Positions 13,328 to 17,252 of a DNA stretch of 17,252 nucleotides are shown piece after piece; the stretch's first letter is position 1; each line of letters opens with the position of its first letter. The translations under genes were made by a program, and so were the position numbers. The notes beneath the pieces are model-generated. The model was not told where the DNA came from and searched no databases. It was given only the letters and a program-made list of their open reading frames with translations. The DNA comes from Bacillota bacterium (GTDB lineage: Bacteria > Bacillota > Dethiobacteria > DTU022). The stretch lies in assembly GCA_012727685.1 (NCBI GenBank), contig JAAYGO010000147.1, forward strand, positions 1 through 17,252. Direction: 5' to 3'.

Positions 13328-14248
13328 ATGACAAAACTCCTTTACGATCTCGTCATTGTGGGGGGCGGCCCTGCCGGGGCTACCGCAGCCCTTTACGGCG
13401 CCAGGGCCGGTCTCTCGGTTGTTGTTCTCGAAAAAATGCTTTTGGGCGGCGAGATTGTCTCCACCGAAAGGCTCGACAACTACCCGGGGTTTCCGGAGGG
13501 GATTACCGGTGCGGATTTTGGGCAACTCCTGGAAGAGCAGCTTAAGCGCTGGAAGGTGCCGGTGAAAAAAGTGGTAGCGGAACAGGTATCGCTTAAAGGA
13601 GAGGTAAAAAAGGTATTTGCAGCCGGGGAGGAGATCGCCGGACGGGCCGTGATTATTGCCACCGGCACGGTGCCGGCCATGCTCAACGTGGATGGCGAGC
13701 AGACCCTGCGCGGCAGGGGGGTATCCTACTGCGCCACCTGTGACGCCGCCTTTTTCCGCGGCAAAGAGATCGCCGTGGTCGGCGGGGGTGATGCCGCCCT
13801 GGAGGAAACGCTGTTCCTGGCCCGGTTTGCGACAAAGATTTACCTGATTCACCGCCGCGATGCTTTCCGGGGGGTCAAGGAGCTCCAGGAAAGAGTGCTG
13901 GCGCTGCCCCAGGTAGAAGTGCTCTGGAACACGACCGTGCAGAAGATTGCCGGAGAGCGTAAAGTGGAGGCCCTCGCCCTGATCCAGGACGGCCGCGAGC
14001 GGAACCTGCCGGTGAGCGGGGTATTCATTTACATCGGCCGGCAGCCGAACACCGCTTTCCTGAGGGATGAGCTGCCCCTGGATGAAGGCGGTTACATCAT
14101 CACCAACGAAAACATGGAAACGGCACTGCCGCTGGTCTATGCCGCCGGTGATGTGCGCTTGAAAGGGCTGCGCCAGGTGATTACCGCTGCCGCCGACGGC
14201 GCTATCGCCGCCACCGCTGCTGTAACCAGATTGGGGGTTGGCATTTAA
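13328..14248 (+). CDS. trxB: Thioredoxin reductase-like flavoprotein
   Basis: A 306-residue FAD/NAD(P)H disulfide reductase that would pass electrons to thioredoxin. It has the FAD loop GGGPAGATAA (12-21), the redox pair CATC (Cys135, Cys138), a second nucleotide loop GGGDAALEE (152-160), the NADPH-binding HRRDAFR (175-181) and the closing AAGDVR FAD motif (272-277). Presence of the HRR motif argues for NADPH rather than ferredoxin as donor. The ATG at 13328 is chosen because GGAGG lies seven bases upstream; a GTG six bases earlier would sit almost on the site. It follows nadC and ends in an intrinsic terminator. A paralogue with another disulfide partner cannot be excluded, as no thioredoxin gene is nearby. 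Confidence 0.85.
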   Translation: MTKLLYDLVIVGGGPAGATAALYGARAGLSVVVLEKMLLGGEIVSTERLDNYPGFPEGITGADFGQLLEEQLKRWKVPVKKVVAEQVSLKGEVKKVFAAGEEIAGRAVIIATGTVPAMLNVDGEQTLRGRGVSYCATCDAAFFRGKEIAVVGGGDAALEETLFLARFATKIYLIHRRDAFRGVKELQERVLALPQVEVLWNTTVQKIAGERKVEALALIQDGRERNLPVSGVFIYIGRQPNTAFLRDELPLDEGGYIITNENMETALPLVYAAGDVRLKGLRQVITAAADGAIAATAAVTRLGVGI

Positions 14249-14301
14249 GGCTGCAGGCTGGAAAGAGAGTTGGAGAGGAATATCGATTCACTGGTTCTTG
14301 A

Positions 14302-14330
14302 GGGGCATGGTAATCCGTGCCCTTTTTCTT
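14302..14330 (+). terminator. Intrinsic terminator after trxB-like gene
   Basis: GGGCATGG (14303-14310), loop TAAT and CCGTGCCC (14315-14322) form an 8-bp stem with one G-U pair, followed by TTTTTCTT. It closes the nad/trxB transcription unit and separates it from ku. Confidence 0.85.
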
Positions 14331-14459
14331 CGGGCAAGTGCCCGTCACCTGGCAGCCGTAAGGAAGCGTAAAGAGGCGCCTGCTTTGCCAGGGATAAGGG
14401 CAAAATGGGGCGGGAAAGCTAAAGCTAGCTTATCAAATCAACCCCGGGGTGATGAAACC
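14331..14459 (+). other. Structured leader upstream of ku
   Basis: Between the terminator and the ku start lie a short hairpin (CGGGC, loop AAGT, GCCCG; 14331-14344) and a longer inverted pair CCTGGCA/TGCCAGG (14348-14354 with 14386-14392). No good sigma-A promoter was found. I recognise no known riboswitch. The ku ribosome site is CGGGGTGAT just before 14455. Confidence 0.35.
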
Positions 14460-15293
14460 ATGCGCCCGCTCTGGAAAGGCTCCATCAGTTTTGGCCTGGT
14501 TAATATCCCGGTGCGCCTCTTTGCGGCCACGGAGGAAAAAAATGTGCGCTTCCGCCAGTTGCATGAACCGTGCCGGACGCCCATCGAGTACCGGAAGGTC
14601 TGCCCTACTTGCAAAAAAGAGGTGGCTCCAGATGAAATTGTAAAAGGATATGAATATGAGAAAGGCCGCTTTGTCATCATCGCCGACAGCGACCTGGCCC
14701 GCATCCCCGAAGAGTCGACAAAAAGTATTGCCGTCGTCGACTTCGTGCGCCAGGAAGAGATTGATCCTGTTTACTACGATCGCAGCTATTATCTGGTCCC
14801 CGCGGAGACCGGTGAAAAGGCTTACCAGCTGCTGCTGCAAGCCATGGTTGAGGCCGGAATGGTCGCGGTGGTCCGGATGGTGCTCCGGTCGCGGCAGGCC
14901 CTGGGAGTGTTGAGAATATATGAAGATCACATGGTGGTGGAAACCATGTTTTACCCCGATGAAGTGCGCCCCACTGCCGCCCTGCCGGCCTGGAACCGCG
15001 ACGTGAAGATCCACGAAAATGAGCTAAAAATGGCGCAGGAGCTGATCAAGAACCTGACCGCGCCCTTTGATCCGGGAAAATACACTGACGATTACCGCCG
15101 CGCCCTGCTCGAAATTATCGAGGGTAAAATTGCGGGGGAGGAGGTTTACCTGGCGCCTTCTCCTGAAAAGGGCGAAGTGGTTGACCTGATGGAAGCCTTA
15201 AAAGCCAGCGTCAGCGCTACCCGGAAAGGGGGCGGCGGCGGAGCCGGCCGGCGTCCGCGCCAGAAAGAAAAAGTTGGCTCAGCTCAGGCTTGA
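14460..15293 (+). CDS. ku: Ku homodimer DNA end-binding protein
   Basis: Bacterial Ku forms a ring that threads onto double-strand break ends and recruits the ligase. The 277-residue protein starts with the family-typical MRPLWKGSISFGLVNIPVRL, followed by RFRQLHEPC, a C-P-T-C pair (48-51) and the core beta-barrel/bridge region to about residue 200. It ends in a glycine- and lysine/arginine-rich tail like the DNA-binding tails of many bacterial Ku proteins. The ATG at 14460 is chosen on homology and on a GGGGTGAT site five bases upstream. The open frame continues upstream into trxB but crosses an intrinsic terminator. The ligase gene overlaps its last 20 bases, so the products are translationally coupled. 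Confidence 0.95.
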   Translation: MRPLWKGSISFGLVNIPVRLFAATEEKNVRFRQLHEPCRTPIEYRKVCPTCKKEVAPDEIVKGYEYEKGRFVIIADSDLARIPEESTKSIAVVDFVRQEEIDPVYYDRSYYLVPAETGEKAYQLLLQAMVEAGMVAVVRMVLRSRQALGVLRIYEDHMVVETMFYPDEVRPTAALPAWNRDVKIHENELKMAQELIKNLTAPFDPGKYTDDYRRALLEIIEGKIAGEEVYLAPSPEKGEVVDLMEALKASVSATRKGGGGGAGRRPRQKEKVGSAQA

Positions 15294-16233
15294 ACCGCCG
15301 CTCGGGCGCTTTTTTCAATTGATCCGGCCCATGGAGCCGGTTTCCGCCCCCAAACCTTTTGACAGCGATGCCCATTATTTCCAGGTGAAATGGGACGGGG
15401 TCAGGATGCTGGTCTTCAAAGAGGGAAGCGCCATCCGGCTGCAGAATCGCAAGGGAAATCCCCGCACCGCGCAATACCCGGAGCTGCAAAGCCTTGCCCG
15501 CCTGATCAAAGCCACAGATGCCCTTTTGGACGGCGAGATCGTGGTCTTAAAGTCGGGGAAGCCCAGCTTCGCCCGGGTGCTGCGGCGCGACCTGGCCGGC
15601 CGGGAAAGTGTGATCAAAGCCTTATCAAGCCAGATGCCCTGCACCTATTGCGTTTTCGACCTGCTCTACATTGACGGAAAGGATTTAAGCCGTCTCCCGC
15701 TGAAGGAGCGCCTGCAGATCCTTGCCGGCAGCGTTACCGCGGAAAAGCCCCTTTATCTTAACGATAATTTTCCGAGCGGGCTCGAGCTTTACCGGCAGGT
15801 TGTCGAGATGGAGCTGGAGGGGATTGTCGCCAAAAAGAAGGAGAGCCCCTATGTTTTTGGCGTTAAATCGGATTACTGGCTCAAGATCAAACCGCGGCGG
15901 CGCCTCCTCTGCGTGGTGGGCGGGGTCACCGTGCAGCAGGGGACAGTCGGTTCGCTCCTGCTGGGCGCATATCAAGACGGCAGGCTCCTCTATCTTGGCC
16001 GGGCCGGTTCCGGCTTGACCGGTAATGATTTAAAGCTGCTGAAAGCTTATGCAGCCCGGGAAGCGGCCGGCAAACCGCCTTTTATAAACCCGCCCGCCGG
16101 CAAGAATATCCTCTGGCTCGAGCCCAGGCTTACCGCCATGATCGAATTCGCCGAATGGACGGCGGATCTGCGCCTGCGCGCCCCGGTGGTGATCGGTTTC
16201 AGCAACCGGCCTCCCGAAGAGGCGGCATTGTAG
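15274..16233 (+). CDS. ATP-dependent DNA ligase, LigD ligase domain
   Basis: Seals breaks held by Ku. The 319 residues correspond to the ligase module of LigD alone. The nucleotide-binding motif is VKWDGVR with Lys39 as the adenylated residue, followed by LLDGEIVV (84-91), FDLLYIDG (128-135), LEGIVAKKKESPY (181-193) and WLKIKP (202-207). An OB-fold domain follows from about 210 with the usual LLLGAY and LGRAGSGLT segments. No polymerase or phosphoesterase domain is fused. The start is uncertain: TTG at 15274 lies inside ku with only a weak AAAGAAAAAG purine stretch; ATG at 15331 would still keep the catalytic lysine but has no clear site. A thermophile-like stand-alone end-joining ligase is the best description. 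Confidence 0.9.
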   Translation: MAQLRLEPPLGRFFQLIRPMEPVSAPKPFDSDAHYFQVKWDGVRMLVFKEGSAIRLQNRKGNPRTAQYPELQSLARLIKATDALLDGEIVVLKSGKPSFARVLRRDLAGRESVIKALSSQMPCTYCVFDLLYIDGKDLSRLPLKERLQILAGSVTAEKPLYLNDNFPSGLELYRQVVEMELEGIVAKKKESPYVFGVKSDYWLKIKPRRRLLCVVGGVTVQQGTVGSLLLGAYQDGRLLYLGRAGSGLTGNDLKLLKAYAAREAAGKPPFINPPAGKNILWLEPRLTAMIEFAEWTADLRLRAPVVIGFSNRPPEEAAL

Positions 16234-16243
16234 GGGTGTTTAG

Positions 16244-17128
16244 ATGCCAGTACTGGAAATAAATCAAAGAAGGGTGCGCCTGACTAACCTGGACCGGATT
16301 CTCTGGCCGGAGCAGGGCTATACCAAGCATGATTTAATTCGCTACTATATTGAAGTCGCCCCTTTCCTGCTGCCGCATCTTCAGAACAGGCCCCTGGTGG
16401 TGCAGCGCTTTCCCGGCGGGATTAACGGGGAAGCCTTTTACCAGAAAAATGTTCCGGAGGGGGCCCCGGAGTGGCTGCACACGATTGCCATTAAGCACCG
16501 GGACGGCAAAGAAACCCGCTATGTTGTTGCCGCAAACGTGGAGACGCTGGTCTGGCTGGGCAACCAGGCCTGCCTGGAGCTGCATCCCTGGCTCTCCAGT
16601 ATCGGTTCCCTCGAAAAACCTGATTTTGCCGTCTTTGATCTCGATCCGATGGAGAAAACCACCTCCGGCCAGATCCGCGAAGTCGCCCTCACCGTGCGCG
16701 AAGTCCTGCTTCATTTCAACCTGGAGAGTTTCCCGAAGTTATCGGGAGCGAGCGGCCTGCAGATCTATGTTCCCCTTGAGCCGCTCTATGCCTACGGTCA
16801 GGTGCGCCGTTTCGTGGAGGCGGTATGCGCGCAGGTGCACCGGCTGCTGCCCGCCATAACCACCCTGGAGCGCAAGGTTGAGCAGCGCGGCGGAAAGCTT
16901 TACCTTGACTATCTCCAGAATGGGCGCGGCAAAACCCTGGCCGCACCTTACAGCCCCCGCCCCTTGCCGGGCGCTCCCGTTTCAATGCCGCTAAGCTGGG
17001 AAGAAGTGGCATCGTGGAAGATTAAACCCGGTGACTTTTCCATCAAGAATACCCCGGCCCTGCTCCGTGAACGCGGTGATCTCTTTGCGGCAGTACTGAA
17101 CATAAAGCAAAAACTGCCCTCCATTTGA
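16244..17128 (+). CDS. LigD-type NHEJ polymerase/primase
   Basis: An archaeo-eukaryotic-primase-fold polymerase that fills or extends ends held by Ku, preferring ribonucleotides in studied relatives. The 294 residues match the LigD polymerase domain: NLDRILWPEQGYTK (15-28), His114 in ELHPW, the metal-binding pair Asp132/Asp134 in FDLDP, SGASGLQIYVP (167-177), Asp222 in YLDYLQN and Arg239 in SPRP. By residue spacing these line up with the Pseudomonas LigD polymerase sites as I remember them. The exception is position 173, which is Gln where most relatives have His. The ATG follows AGGGGTG five bases upstream and ten bases after the ligase stop. It is the last gene of the ku operon; no intrinsic terminator was seen behind it. 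Confidence 0.92.
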   Translation: MPVLEINQRRVRLTNLDRILWPEQGYTKHDLIRYYIEVAPFLLPHLQNRPLVVQRFPGGINGEAFYQKNVPEGAPEWLHTIAIKHRDGKETRYVVAANVETLVWLGNQACLELHPWLSSIGSLEKPDFAVFDLDPMEKTTSGQIREVALTVREVLLHFNLESFPKLSGASGLQIYVPLEPLYAYGQVRRFVEAVCAQVHRLLPAITTLERKVEQRGGKLYLDYLQNGRGKTLAAPYSPRPLPGAPVSMPLSWEEVASWKIKPGDFSIKNTPALLRERGDLFAAVLNIKQKLPSI

Positions 17129-17228
17129 TAGCGGGTTGTGATAGAATTCCGGGAAACGAAGCCCCTATCCCTATCAATACCCTTTGAATGTGATTGTTTC
17201 TTTAAAAAAATGTGGCGTTTACGTAATA

Positions 17229-17252
17229 TGTTATAATCTTGACAGGGCTTTG
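17229..17252 (+). promoter_or_regulatory. Promoter-like sequence at right edge
   Basis: TG-T-TATAAT (17229-17237) is an extended -10, and TTGACA at 17239-17244 could instead be a -35 whose -10 lies outside. Both point rightward. The rest of 17129-17228 shows only a weak inverted pair (TTGATAG at 17125-17131 with CTATCAA at 17171-17177) and no gene. Confidence 0.4.

Noticed and set aside
14238..14459. N-terminal extension of Ku
   Set aside because: The frame is open back into trxB, but it would cross an intrinsic terminator. The family start MRPLWKGSISFG has its own ribosome site.

Overview
The window looks like a chromosomal segment of an anaerobic, probably spore-forming Firmicute of the Clostridia/Peptococcia type. 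The signs are strong GGAGG-type ribosome binding sites, many GTG/TTG starts, a GerM-like double-GerMN lipoprotein, an oxygen-sensitive NadA/NadB route to NAD, a ThiI without a rhodanese domain next to a NifS-type desulfurase, and a Ku/ligase/polymerase end-joining operon made of separate polypeptides. The genus is not determined.

Left part (about 1-3750) is visibly AT-richer and accessory in character. It holds an inositol-3-phosphate synthase (minus), a DUF3784-like membrane protein with a PH-like tail (plus), a GNAT acetyltransferase (plus) and a small DUF4870 membrane protein (minus). Two related repeat insertions lie here: a hairpin repeat just after the ino1 stop, and a perfect 27-bp inverted repeat squeezed between the GNAT and DUF4870 stops. 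They share the same 14-mer.

Middle part (about 3760-9400) has a GerM-like lipoprotein (plus) meeting an L-lactate dehydrogenase (minus) with one base between their stops. A diverged Lgt-family membrane protein (plus) overlaps the end of thiI (minus). Next come nifS (minus) and a small NifU-C/NFU scaffold gene (minus) with its own intrinsic terminator. Together nfu, nifS and thiI form a sulfur-trafficking group.

Right part (about 9400-17252) is GC-richer. A 440-bp divergent control region separates nfu from nadA-nadB-nadC, the complete aspartate-to-nicotinate-mononucleotide route. NadA needs an Fe-S cluster, which gives functional sense to the NifS/NFU genes on the other side. A thioredoxin-reductase-like gene follows nadC with its own candidate promoter and a clean intrinsic terminator. 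Beyond a structured 130-base leader lies the non-homologous end-joining operon: ku, ATP-dependent ligase (overlapping ku) and a LigD-type polymerase/primase. No phosphoesterase domain is present in these genes. The window ends in a promoter-like stretch for a gene outside it.

No tRNA, rRNA, CRISPR array, transposase or prophage gene was seen. The most interesting points are the Lgt-like protein that lacks several family catalytic residues, the His-to-Gln change in the end-joining polymerase, the repeat element that supplies the last codons of the GNAT gene, and the tandem repeats in the nadA leader.
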